From positions 62,001-126,000 of the forward strand of contig JADZEM010000118.1 of assembly GCA_020850535.1 (NCBI GenBank): DNA of 64,000 nt. The letters are read 5' to 3'. The notes under the pieces are model-generated. The model ran no database searches and had not been told where the DNA came from. It was given only the letters and a program-made list of their open reading frames with translations. Positions 43,571-52,322 of this stretch are shown here, in pieces (positions within the stretch are counted from its first letter, which is position 1; each line of letters opens with the position of its first letter). This stretch comes from Chloroflexota bacterium (lineage in GTDB: Bacteria; Chloroflexota; UBA6077; JACCZL01). A program made the translations under genes and the position numbers.

Positions 43571-43765
43571 CGCGGGGCGATACGCCTGACCGACGATCCT
43601 GAGCGAATTCCGTACGTAGCGATGGAGCGAGGTTTGTGGCCGTCTCCACGCCAGTCAGGTGGCGAGGACGCCGGGGGCTACGGCGGTCGGCAGCCCCGGT
43701 GAGCTTGCACATCGAGGTGCGGCGGACGCGTGCGAGCGTGCATACTTGCGCTGGCCGAGACGCAC

Positions 43766-46252
43766 ATGTTGTACGGAACGTCGCGCGAAGATCGTCCGAG
43801 TTCGCCAGACGAGCGAGCCGCTGCAAGGTCGCTGCGTCGGAGGTCCATGCTCGCAGACCTTGGCGTCTTCGTCGTCACCGGCAGCGTACTCCTGACGCCG
43901 ATCACCGCCCTCTGGCTCCTGGGACTGTCCCAGGTCGGCATGACCGAAGAGAGCACCGGCTACCGCTACTTCCACAGTCTGCGGCTGCTCTTCACCGCTG
44001 ACGAGCGTCCCTGGCTGCCGCAAGGTCAGGTTATGACCGTGCTGCACATGGGCGTGCAGCTGCTGGTTGTGGCGCTCGGGCACCCGGTGACCGAGATCAC
44101 GCCTCGGATGGAGATCTGGGCGTATCTTGCGGCCGGCATCTGCGGCCTCGCGACCGCCCTGGCCGCCGCCTGGGCGCTCCGCCCGATTCGCTCGCTGGCA
44201 GGCCGCCTGCTGATCCTCGTACCGCTGCTCTGCGCGATCTTCGATGGCTCCTTTGCGTTTGGGTACTCGGTGATCCTCCCGGACTACTACCCGTGGATCT
44301 ACGCCCTCGCGCTGGTCGTGCTCGGCCTGACCCTTCGACTCGCCCGCCGCCCCGAGCCAGGCGGGCTGGGCTGGGCCATCCTGGTCGGGGTGCTGGCCGG
44401 GGCAGCACTCGGACTCAAAGTCACGCTGGCGATCTTCATCGGACCGCCGCTGCTCTTGCTGCTCGCGCGGGCACGGGGCTGGCCTGAGCGCATCATGGCG
44501 GTTACCGTGGTCGCATTCCTCGCACCGGTGCTCATGGTGGCATGGATCTGGGCAGGAAATGCCGGTGACGCCGCGTCCATACCGCGCTTCTTCGAGATGC
44601 TGCGCGGCTTTGCCGGCGCCAATGAGAGCGGAGAGCGTACGACGTTTCTGGCCTGGTACCTGGGACGCTTGGGTGGGCCGCAGGCCGTCTGGACGTCACA
44701 GTGGCTCGCGGTTGCGCCGGTCGTGCTGGCGGTCTCCGCGCTGCTCCTGCGGCCTCGGTCAATCGCGCTCGTCTGCTTGCCCGGTTGCGCGGCGTCGTTG
44801 TTGTTTCTCTGGCGACGCGACGGGCCGACGTCCTTTATCGAGGTGTTCAGCTACGCCTGGACGGTACTGGCGCTCTGGGCCGTGTGTGTTGGCGCGCCGG
44901 CCTGCCGCAACCGCTGGCTCGCGCTGCGGCTACCAGACCCTCGAAGGCTGGCAGGCGCGCACGGCCCTGCGCTTGCATCCGCCATCGTCGGCGGGGGAGC
45001 GCTGGCGATGGTCGTCCTCTGGGTGTTCACCGGGATGCAGGTCACGCTCGAATCCTTCCGGCGCTCGACGGCGGTGCAGCAGGCACTGGACGATTTCGAG
45101 CGGGCGCATCCTGGCCGCACGGCGATTCTCACCGTCTCGAATTCGCAGCGTCCGCTGACCCGAGACAGCGCCATCTTCAAGGGCGGCACCGATATCGGGG
45201 TGTCGAGCGTGTGGGGCGCCAGTCTGTTCGTGGCGTCGCTCGTGCCGGACCGCGCGTACTTTCTGGGTGGGACGCCGATTCAGCTACCCGTCGATCTCGA
45301 TCCATTCGAGAAGGTGCTGTACACACTGCTTGCGCCGCCCGATCAGCCAACGGGCGGCGAACCGTTGCTGACGCAGACGTTCGGCGTGTCGCTGGCCGGT
45401 TTCGACTGTCCGCTGCGGCTTCCAGTTGCAGATGTCGTCCAGGTCGCCTGCTATCGCGTGTCTGACGAGCCGCTCGACGTGCCGCCTGCCCAGATCGCGT
45501 TCGCCACCTCGGCGGCCGGTCTGCGTGCGAGGCAGCCGGCCAACTGGCGCAACGAGCCACGCCGACCGCTGCAGGCCGGCGAGGTCGCCTTCGCCGCCGA
45601 CAGCCATGAGCTCTGGCGTATGGACCCAGACGGGCGGCTCGTGCGCTTGCGCGCAGAGGATGGGCGCTCGGTTCGGGTGTCGGCGGCCGGGCGCAGCGAG
45701 GCTGGCGTGATCCTGACCCGCCGGGATGGTCGCTGGGTGCTGGACCAGCAACCACGAGCGATGAACCGCAACCCGTCGCTGCGTCTCCAGGACGACAGCT
45801 CGATTCGCGGCTGGGATGTCCTCGCACGGCCGGAGACGGTCGTCGAGCGCGGCGCCGGACCGGACGACGGCCGTGGCGTGACAAGCTGGCTGCAACTGTC
45901 GGGTCGTGCGGCTGACCGGCGACTGGGCGTGCGGGCCGGCTTCGATCGCGACGACCTTGACGACGGCGGCACGGCAACGGTCGTGGCGATGGTTCGGGCG
46001 ACGGGGCTGGGCAGAATCGAACTGCGCGTCGGCGGGGCCGCATCCGGGAATTCGGTCGCCGTTACCACGTCGTCTGGCGACGACGTTGCCGCGATCCCGG
46101 CCACCGGGCAGTGGGCGCGGCTGGTTGTCCACCTCGAAGGCGACCAGTACGACGGTGAGCGCGTGGCAACGCTGGTCGAGCTGGTCGGCGGCCGCCCGGG
46201 CGACCGGCTCGACATCGGATCCGTTGAGGTGTACGCGGGCCGCTATCCGTAA
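43766..46252 (+). CDS. Large polytopic membrane protein with C-terminal extracytoplasmic domain
   Basis: About 828 aa from ATG 43766; an in-frame GTG at 43730 and an ATG at 43847 (after GGAGG, but only 3 bp away) are alternatives. The first 430 residues contain roughly ten to eleven hydrophobic helices with the pattern of GT-C-type or polymer-export membrane proteins. The rest (about 450-828) is soluble, with Cys residues (GFDCPLRL, VVQVACYRV), and ends in a beta-rich region resembling a carbohydrate-binding jelly roll (WLQLSGRAADRRLGVRAGF ... WARLVVHLEGDQYDGERVATLVELVGG). No catalytic motif is recognised. The neighbours suggest a role in surface glycan assembly. Confidence 0.7.
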   Translation: MLYGTSREDRPSSPDERAAARSLRRRSMLADLGVFVVTGSVLLTPITALWLLGLSQVGMTEESTGYRYFHSLRLLFTADERPWLPQGQVMTVLHMGVQLLVVALGHPVTEITPRMEIWAYLAAGICGLATALAAAWALRPIRSLAGRLLILVPLLCAIFDGSFAFGYSVILPDYYPWIYALALVVLGLTLRLARRPEPGGLGWAILVGVLAGAALGLKVTLAIFIGPPLLLLLARARGWPERIMAVTVVAFLAPVLMVAWIWAGNAGDAASIPRFFEMLRGFAGANESGERTTFLAWYLGRLGGPQAVWTSQWLAVAPVVLAVSALLLRPRSIALVCLPGCAASLLFLWRRDGPTSFIEVFSYAWTVLALWAVCVGAPACRNRWLALRLPDPRRLAGAHGPALASAIVGGGALAMVVLWVFTGMQVTLESFRRSTAVQQALDDFERAHPGRTAILTVSNSQRPLTRDSAIFKGGTDIGVSSVWGASLFVASLVPDRAYFLGGTPIQLPVDLDPFEKVLYTLLAPPDQPTGGEPLLTQTFGVSLAGFDCPLRLPVADVVQVACYRVSDEPLDVPPAQIAFATSAAGLRARQPANWRNEPRRPLQAGEVAFAADSHELWRMDPDGRLVRLRAEDGRSVRVSAAGRSEAGVILTRRDGRWVLDQQPRAMNRNPSLRLQDDSSIRGWDVLARPETVVERGAGPDDGRGVTSWLQLSGRAADRRLGVRAGFDRDDLDDGGTATVVAMVRATGLGRIELRVGGAASGNSVAVTTSSGDDVAAIPATGQWARLVVHLEGDQYDGERVATLVELVGGRPGDRLDIGSVEVYAGRYP

Positions 46253-46309
46253 CGTTGAACTGGTTGGCAGCGCCGAGACGGCGCGGCCGGCGGCCGCGGC
46301 CGTCGTCAG

Positions 46310-46990
46310 TCAGGCGTCGCGCGCGGTCGAGACGCAGACGAGGTTCGTCCGCAGCAGGGGCAGTCCGGCCTGCACCATCGTGGTGTCACGACTGTTCGGG
46401 AACAGGCTGAGGAAGGTCTTCTCGTCAAGCGGGTTCAACTGTTCGACGCTCGCAAGCTCGTTCTGCCCGATGGCCTTGAGGACCGCGTAGAACTGCTCGC
46501 CGGGCAGCCAGTGTGCCAGCGGCACGAACGTGTGCACCTCGACGGGGAAATCCTTGTTCGGGGTGGTGAACATCACTTTCCTGGCGACGCGGCAGACTTC
46601 GCGCACGAGCGCCACCTGCTGCTCGTAGACGCCGGCGTGCTCGACCACGGCGTTGCAGATGCCGATATCAAAGTGGTTGTCCGGCACCGGGATCGAGCGC
46701 AGGTCCGCTTCGAGGAAGGTCAGGCCGGGGAACTGCTCTGGAAACCAGCTGGCATCTTCGGCGGCCTGCCCGATGGCCGTCAGCCTGTCTTTCCAGGGGT
46801 AGAGGCTCTCGAAGAAGTAGTGAGCCGGGTGGTCGCGGTGGCCGGAGACGCCGAAATCGGCGACGCGCAGGTTCGGAGTCGGCTGCATGATCCGCCAGAA
46901 CTGCCGAAACACCCTGCGCCGCACGCTCATCGCGAGGTCGTTCTTCCAGGTGTCGAGCGCACCGAGTCTGGCGCTGTACTTGATCGGCAT
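46310..46990 (-). CDS. Class I SAM-dependent methyltransferase
   Basis: Methyltransferase of 226 aa, start ATG 46990 after GAGGAG. SAM-binding features: motif I replaced by VADFGVSGHRD, the acidic strand-two end in FLEADLRSIPVPDNHFDIGICNAVVEHAG (typical D-L-R-S/I-P and D-x-x-x-x-N-A-V-V-E-H of the Methyltransf_11 group) and VAR-KVMFTTPN. The first glycine motif is shorter than usual (GxGxG not intact). It is probably a small-molecule or sugar methyltransferase. It shares its strand with the GT2 gene at 47190, 200 bp upstream. Confidence 0.85.
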   Translation of the reverse strand: MPIKYSARLGALDTWKNDLAMSVRRRVFRQFWRIMQPTPNLRVADFGVSGHRDHPAHYFFESLYPWKDRLTAIGQAAEDASWFPEQFPGLTFLEADLRSIPVPDNHFDIGICNAVVEHAGVYEQQVALVREVCRVARKVMFTTPNKDFPVEVHTFVPLAHWLPGEQFYAVLKAIGQNELASVEQLNPLDEKTFLSLFPNSRDTTMVQAGLPLLRTNLVCVSTARDA

Positions 46991-47189
46991 TGCGTGAGCG
47001 ACTCCTCTAGGCTGGCGCTGGCTTGCTTCTGGATGAGCGACCGGCGGTACGGCTCGCCAGCGCCGACGTGTCGTCTCGTCCGTAGTCCAGACGGGCATGA
47101 TGTGTGTCTGACCGCGCGCGCCCGACGACCCGCCCGACACGAGGCGTGCGCCGCCGGGTTCGGCCGCGGGCGAGCGCCCTGCCGGTGCT

Positions 47190-47960
47190 CTAAGTGCGCA
47201 CCGTTCTCGCCGTCGGCGCCGCTGGCGTCTCATCTTCAAGCTGTGGCCGAGCCATCGTGTCGCCACGCACCCGCAGGTTCCACCAGAGCCGCAAGATCGT
47301 CATCTGCGCGTTCACGATATTGGACCCACCTACCGCCTTGGACTGACCGTAGGTCCGCTCGCGGTGGATCAGCGGCACCTCGACGATCGAGTATCCCAGC
47401 ATCAGGGCATTGACCAGCATCTCGGTCGCGAAGAAGAAGCCCTTCGTCTGATTCGGCAGCACTCGCGCCAGCTTCGTCGGGTAGACCGCCGGCCCCTGGT
47501 AGTACTTGAGCCGCCGTCCGAACGCCACGTTGAGCTGTGTCGTGCAGATCCAGGTCAGGATGCGGCGGTGCCAGGCGCGGTTCCAGGGCGTGCCGTGGTA
47601 GGGGACGACGATATCGGCCTTCCCAACGGCGTCGAAGATCTCGACAACCGACTCAACAGCGACTTCGTGATCGCCCGGCACGAACGTGACGTACGACATG
47701 CTGGCGCTCCGCAGGCCGGCGCGATACGACTCCGAGAAGCCCTTGTTGGTCTCGTGGTGGATGACGCGGACGTTCGGCAGACTCGCAGCCAGCCGGTCGG
47801 CGACTTCTTTCGTGCCGTCGTTGCTGCCATCGTTGACGATGATGACTTCGTATTCGTCAAACGACCGCAACGCGTGCACGACATCGCGCACAGCACCTTC
47901 GAGGTTTCCCATCTCGTTGTACGCTGGCACGACTACCGAAATCGAGCGCGCTCGACCCAT
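47190..47960 (-). CDS. Family 2 glycosyltransferase (DPM1-like)
   Basis: Glycosyltransferase of 256 aa using a nucleotide sugar; start ATG 47960 behind GGAGG. Motifs: ISVVVPAYNEMGNLEGAV, EVIIVNDGSNDGT, NKGFSESYRAGLRSAS and FVPGDHEV. It has the same architecture as the GT2 half of the fusion protein at 39665 (AYNELENL, VDDGSTDGT, FVPGDN) but is free-standing. No C-terminal membrane helices are present. It probably makes a polyprenyl-phosphate sugar for the membrane proteins nearby. It diverges from the aminotransferase gene at 48220, with 259 bp between them. Confidence 0.92.
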   Translation of the reverse strand: MGRARSISVVVPAYNEMGNLEGAVRDVVHALRSFDEYEVIIVNDGSNDGTKEVADRLAASLPNVRVIHHETNKGFSESYRAGLRSASMSYVTFVPGDHEVAVESVVEIFDAVGKADIVVPYHGTPWNRAWHRRILTWICTTQLNVAFGRRLKYYQGPAVYPTKLARVLPNQTKGFFFATEMLVNALMLGYSIVEVPLIHRERTYGQSKAVGGSNIVNAQMTILRLWWNLRVRGDTMARPQLEDETPAAPTARTVRT

Positions 47961-48219
47961 CTCGCCTCCGCCCCGGTCGGTCGAGTACGATACGGTCTGT
48001 ATTCTCCTCCTGTCAACTGCGCGGCTGGTCGCGCCGTCGCCGTGGGCCGGGACGCGCTGCTCGTGCGCGCCGTCCTGAGCAGGTGCCGGCACACGGTGAG
48101 TGTGTCTCGTCTGCGTCACGCATGCACCTTCACGCGGCCCGTTGTTCCGCTGTTGCTCGTTGTCACCAACGAGGGCGGCCCTCGGGCTCTGCCCTACGCC
48201 TCTTTGGAGACCTTCGCCC

Positions 48220-49353
48220 ATGGCCGTGGCGACTGGCACCCGAATCCCACTCGTCGATCTTGGCGCCCAGTTCGCAGCGATTCGCCATGAGGTCCTGCCG
48301 GCCGTCGAGGCCGTGATGAGCCGGAGCGCGTTCATCCACGGGCCATACGTCGACGCATTCGAGCGGGAGTTCGCCAGCTTCACCGGCCGCGCGCACGCCA
48401 TCGGGGCCGCCAACGGCACCGAGGCGATCTTCGTGGCCCTCAAGGCGCTGGGAGTCAGGCCCGGCGATGAGGTGATCACCGTTGCGAACACGTTCACGTC
48501 GACGGCGGAAGCCATCGAGTGGACCGGCGCCCGCCCGCGGCTCGTCGAGATCGATCCGCGCGATCACCTGATCGATCCCTCGGCAGTCGAGGCGGCCATC
48601 GGTCCGCGCACGGTCGGGATCGTGCCGGTTCACCTGTTCGGCCAGCCTGCGCGCATGCGGCAGATCCAGCGAATCGCCCAGCGGCACGGGCTGTTCGTGG
48701 TCGAAGATGCTGCCCAGGCCCACGGTGCGTCGGAGGACGGCCGCCCCGTCGGCGAGGGCAGCGCGGCGGCCACCTACAGCTTCTATCCTGGTAAGAACCT
48801 CGGGGCCTATGGCGACGCCGGAGCTGTGACCACCGATGATGCCGTCCTGGCCCAGAGGATTCGGCTGGTGTCGGACCACGGGCGCGTCGGCAAGTACGAG
48901 CATGCCGTGGTCGGGTACGGCAGCCGGCTGGACGGCCTGCAGGCGGCGATCCTGTCGGTGAAGCTGCGCCATCTGCCGGCCTGGACCGAAGCCCGCCGCC
49001 GGCTCGCCGCCCGCTACGACCGGCTGCTGGCCGCGCTTCCTGGCGTGCAGCCCGTTCTTCCACGAGCCGACGTGTACGCGGTGTACCACCTGTACGTGGT
49101 GGAAGTGGACGCGGCGCCGCGGGACGACCTCCGAGCCTGGCTTGACGGGCGCGGCATCGACACCGGCATTCACTACCCGATCCCGCTGCACTTGCAGCCG
49201 GCCTACGCCCACCTGGACTTGCAGCGCGGCGCGTTCCCGATCGCCGAAGCCAAGGCCGAGCGGATCGTGTCGCTGCCACTCTATCCCGAGTTGTCCGAGC
49301 AGCAGCAGAACTGGATCGTCGAGTCGGTCGGCGAGTTCTTCCGCCGCCGGTAG
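48220..49353 (+). CDS. DegT/DnrJ/EryC1/StrS family sugar aminotransferase
   Basis: PLP-dependent aminotransferase of 377 aa that aminates keto-sugar nucleotides. Lys192 in SFYPGKNLGAYGDAGA is the Schiff-base lysine, Asp163 in VVEDAAQAHGA contacts the pyridine nitrogen, and the N-terminus IPLVDLGAQFAAIRHEV is characteristic. ATG 48220 follows TTGGAGA. Similar enzymes make 3-amino or 4-amino sugars for lipopolysaccharide or antibiotic glycans; the GIDTGIHYPIPLHLQPAY segment is typical of the WlbC/WbpE/DesV type. It supports the view that this region builds an amino-sugar-containing surface polymer. Confidence 0.93.
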   Translation: MAVATGTRIPLVDLGAQFAAIRHEVLPAVEAVMSRSAFIHGPYVDAFEREFASFTGRAHAIGAANGTEAIFVALKALGVRPGDEVITVANTFTSTAEAIEWTGARPRLVEIDPRDHLIDPSAVEAAIGPRTVGIVPVHLFGQPARMRQIQRIAQRHGLFVVEDAAQAHGASEDGRPVGEGSAAATYSFYPGKNLGAYGDAGAVTTDDAVLAQRIRLVSDHGRVGKYEHAVVGYGSRLDGLQAAILSVKLRHLPAWTEARRRLAARYDRLLAALPGVQPVLPRADVYAVYHLYVVEVDAAPRDDLRAWLDGRGIDTGIHYPIPLHLQPAYAHLDLQRGAFPIAEAKAERIVSLPLYPELSEQQQNWIVESVGEFFRRR

Positions 49354-49481
49354 TGTTCCCTTCATCTGCTTCCTCGCCTGGCGCCCGCGCCGCCGGACCG
49401 TCGGGTCGGGTGGCGCTCTCAATGTCATGTCGGTGTCACGTATCTGGCCGGAAATCAGGGCGCATGGCAGGAGCTACTCCG

Positions 49482-49487
49482 TATACT
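49482..49487 (+). promoter_or_regulatory. -10-like TATACT, 8 bp before a GTG start
   Basis: CCGTATACTCGC lies 129 bp after the aminotransferase stop. The spacing from the hexamer to GTG 49496 is 8 bp, identical to that at the paralogous gene (52309 to 52323), which implies a leaderless transcript. Confidence 0.5.
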
Positions 49488-49495
49488 CGCGCCTC

Positions 49496-52264
49496 GTGTC
49501 GATACGTCTCGCACCGGCGCCAGAACCCGCCTCGCCGACGCCATCCGCTGCAATTCGCCAGTGGCGCGGCGCGCGCGCCGGGTTCGCAACTGTCCTGGTT
49601 GCGTTCCTGGTGCTGTACGGGTGGATGCTCGTCGCGTCGGACTTCCTCCCGTACGTCTTCGACAACAACGAGTCGTTCTCCAGCCTCTGGCACGCCTACA
49701 ACCTCTATCACTTTGATGTCCGCCAGAGCGCCGGTCTGACGGACGAGGCGTCCAGCCCGCATCCAGACGCCCACCCGTTTGTTCACACGCACCAGGGCAA
49801 CATGCCGCGCCTGTTCGCCTTCGTGCTCTACGTCCTGGGCGCGCGCAGCATCGAGACCCAGATCGCGTTCACCACCCTGCTGATCGGGCCACTGGTGATC
49901 GCGCTGGCCTTTCGCCTCTTCTGGCGGCTGGTGGGACCGCTCTTCGCGACGATTGCCTGCCTCGTCCTGCTGACCGACTACTTCTTTGTCGGTCAGTGGC
50001 TTGTCGTCACCTATCGTATCTGGCATTTCGTCTTCGTCTTTGGCGCGCTGCTGTGCGCCTACGAGCTGGGCGGACCCCGGCCCCTCCGATGGGCGTTGGG
50101 ACTGCTCACGCTCTGCGCCCTGACCTTCTACTACGAGCTGGTATTCGCGGGCTTCGTGACCGTCTTCACGGGGCTGTTTGCCCTCTGGCAGCACTGGCGT
50201 CGGCCGGTCCGGCTCATGCTGACCTGGACGCTCCAGGTACTGGGCGCGGTGCTCGGCGTGGGAACGCTCGCCGTTCAACTGTCGCTGCACTTCGGGCCCG
50301 ACGTGGCGCTGGAGGATTTCCGCCTGACGTTTGGCGCGCGGAACGCCGCCGCGATGGACCCCGTCGTGCGCGACACGATGACGGCGTTCTTCCGCGATCA
50401 CCACATCGTCTTCTGGCAGAACATCGTCGATGTGCGCTGGATGCGGACCGTCGAGCAGTTCTTCTCGCTGCTGAGCACCTGGCATCTGCAGTGGTACAGC
50501 CCCCTCATCACACTCCTGGCCGTGCTGCTGATGGCCGGATGGACACTGGGCGTCTGCGGTGACCTGTTCCTATCGTGGCTTGGACACCGCCCGCCAAACC
50601 TTGATGCCGATGCTTCACGCATCGACGGAGACCGCTGGGCCGGCGCGCGCTCACTTGAATGGATCGTGCTCACGGCGATGGTGATGGGCGTCGGAGCCGT
50701 GGCCCTGGGCGTGGCTGTGTTCTGGGACGGCGCGTTCCTCGGACTCCGCGGCACCGGCTGGTCGCTGGTCGAGCGGACGCGCGGCCTCGGCTGGCTGCTC
50801 TTGCTGCCGATACTTGCGGGCGCGGCGTTGGCCGGCTGGACCGGTGCACGGCATCGTCGTGGAGTGATGGCAGCCATCGGATCAGTGCGCCCGACGCGGT
50901 TGGTAGCGGGGGCGATCTTGCTGTACGGGGCGCTGCCGATCATCCGCGGCCAGCCGAGCTGGTACGACGCCGAGTATGAGCCGCTCTGGCACGGTTTCTT
51001 CCAGGACAGGATGCCTGCCGTGGTGAATATCGCCGGCGCGGCGCTCGTCATCGGACTGGCCGTCGCCCTGGCGCTCGGCGGACCGAAGCGTGTGCTCGGC
51101 CTTGCCGAGGGGACACGGCTTCGGGGCATCGTCGGGTATCTGGTGTGTGGGTCGCTGGCCTATGCCGCCGTCTACGTGATCTCTCCTGGGTACGTGTTGA
51201 GCGGCTATCTGACCCGCCTTGCTCCGCTGCCCGTCTTCGTGCTGAACGTCCTGGTGGCAGTGGCCGTCTATCTGGTGGCAGGCGCGACGATCCAGGCTGT
51301 GCGGGCCTTGCAGACTGCCAGGCGCTCGGCGGCGCTTGTTCCGAACGGCGAGCTGCAGATGCGTCTGATTCGCGCAGGCATGGCGGCGGCCGGGGCGACC
51401 TTCCTGGTCGGCTCGTGGATCCACGTCCAGGTGGAACAGATCGCGCTCGTCCCCCCGACGGGCTACCTCTTCCTCAAGAAGCTCGGTGAACCGCCGCTGA
51501 AGGGTCTCTCGCTGGTATCCAATTCATACATCGCGCCGGCGACGTGGTATACGGGCCAGTGGGGCTACATCGACGAGGAGCTGGCCGCGAGCAGCTTCGA
51601 GCTGACCGATCGTGGCTACACGTTCACCCGTGGAACGGGGACGTACCTCTGGCTGCGCGACGCGGCGACGAACCCCGCCTACGCCTCCCCGGACCTGTTC
51701 GTCTGTATGCGTTTGCCGAGCCTTGCGGCCGTGCTGCAGCGCGAACAAGGCACGGTCGCGAAGAATTACACCTGCGGTGCGTCCGGGATCGTGGAGATCG
51801 CCGCCGGTGAGCGGTCGTCGCCGTTCCAGTTCGAGCTGATCGACCGCGATCCCTCGCCGCGCGACGCCTGGGCCATTGTGCGAACGCGCTGGGACGTGCC
51901 GCCGTACCTCTCTCCGCTCGGTGACGGCGCCAACCGCCGCTTCGTGGATGTTGAGCGCGTGGAGATCGGCGACCAGATGACGTTGCGCCTCCGGTACCAG
52001 TATATGCACCAGGAGGCTGTGCCTGAGTCCGGCACGCGGATCGTGCTGGAAGGTCTTCGGCGCGATGGTGCCGTCTGCACGCTGCTCGAATCTGGCCCGA
52101 CAGAGACGCTGTTCCCGACGTCGAGTATGCGCGGGCGCATGCGGGTGGTCGTCACGCCGAGCACGGCGGCGGTGGCTGGCCCGAGCTACGACAGCGCTCG
52201 ATTCGTCCTCGGACGCGATTCGAACGCCGATCCCTGTCGGGGCAAGACCGTGCGGCCCGAGTAG
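49496..52264 (+). CDS. Large polytopic membrane protein, paralogue A (possible GT-C transferase)
   Basis: Protein of 922 aa from GTG 49496; no ribosome-binding site is seen, and the start is set by the paralogue alignment and promoter spacing. Roughly thirteen hydrophobic helices occupy residues 30-620, with a first extracytoplasmic loop FLPYVFDNNESFSSLWHAYNLYHFD and HPFVHTHQGNMPRLFAF (Asp, Glu and His-rich, as in the active loop of GT-C enzymes). The C-terminal 280 residues are soluble, with cysteine pairs (LFVCMRLP, NYTCGASG, AVCTLLE). It is followed 58 bp later by a close paralogue. The fold suggests use of a lipid-linked sugar at the outer face of the membrane; this is inference. Confidence 0.78.
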   Translation: MSIRLAPAPEPASPTPSAAIRQWRGARAGFATVLVAFLVLYGWMLVASDFLPYVFDNNESFSSLWHAYNLYHFDVRQSAGLTDEASSPHPDAHPFVHTHQGNMPRLFAFVLYVLGARSIETQIAFTTLLIGPLVIALAFRLFWRLVGPLFATIACLVLLTDYFFVGQWLVVTYRIWHFVFVFGALLCAYELGGPRPLRWALGLLTLCALTFYYELVFAGFVTVFTGLFALWQHWRRPVRLMLTWTLQVLGAVLGVGTLAVQLSLHFGPDVALEDFRLTFGARNAAAMDPVVRDTMTAFFRDHHIVFWQNIVDVRWMRTVEQFFSLLSTWHLQWYSPLITLLAVLLMAGWTLGVCGDLFLSWLGHRPPNLDADASRIDGDRWAGARSLEWIVLTAMVMGVGAVALGVAVFWDGAFLGLRGTGWSLVERTRGLGWLLLLPILAGAALAGWTGARHRRGVMAAIGSVRPTRLVAGAILLYGALPIIRGQPSWYDAEYEPLWHGFFQDRMPAVVNIAGAALVIGLAVALALGGPKRVLGLAEGTRLRGIVGYLVCGSLAYAAVYVISPGYVLSGYLTRLAPLPVFVLNVLVAVAVYLVAGATIQAVRALQTARRSAALVPNGELQMRLIRAGMAAAGATFLVGSWIHVQVEQIALVPPTGYLFLKKLGEPPLKGLSLVSNSYIAPATWYTGQWGYIDEELAASSFELTDRGYTFTRGTGTYLWLRDAATNPAYASPDLFVCMRLPSLAAVLQREQGTVAKNYTCGASGIVEIAAGERSSPFQFELIDRDPSPRDAWAIVRTRWDVPPYLSPLGDGANRRFVDVERVEIGDQMTLRLRYQYMHQEAVPESGTRIVLEGLRRDGAVCTLLESGPTETLFPTSSMRGRMRVVVTPSTAAVAGPSYDSARFVLGRDSNADPCRGKTVRPE

Positions 52265-52308
52265 CCTGCCGGGGGCGGCAACGCGCAGTGGGTGTTTGGC
52301 CTTTCCCG

Positions 52309-52314
52309 TATACT
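52309..52314 (+). promoter_or_regulatory. -10-like TATACT, 8 bp before a GTG start
   Basis: CCCGTATACTCGCC is positioned exactly as upstream of the first paralogue: 8 bp to the GTG. The core CCGTATACTCGCC is nearly the same in both, so the promoter was duplicated with the gene or is conserved. Confidence 0.5.
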
Positions 52315-52322
52315 CGCCGGCC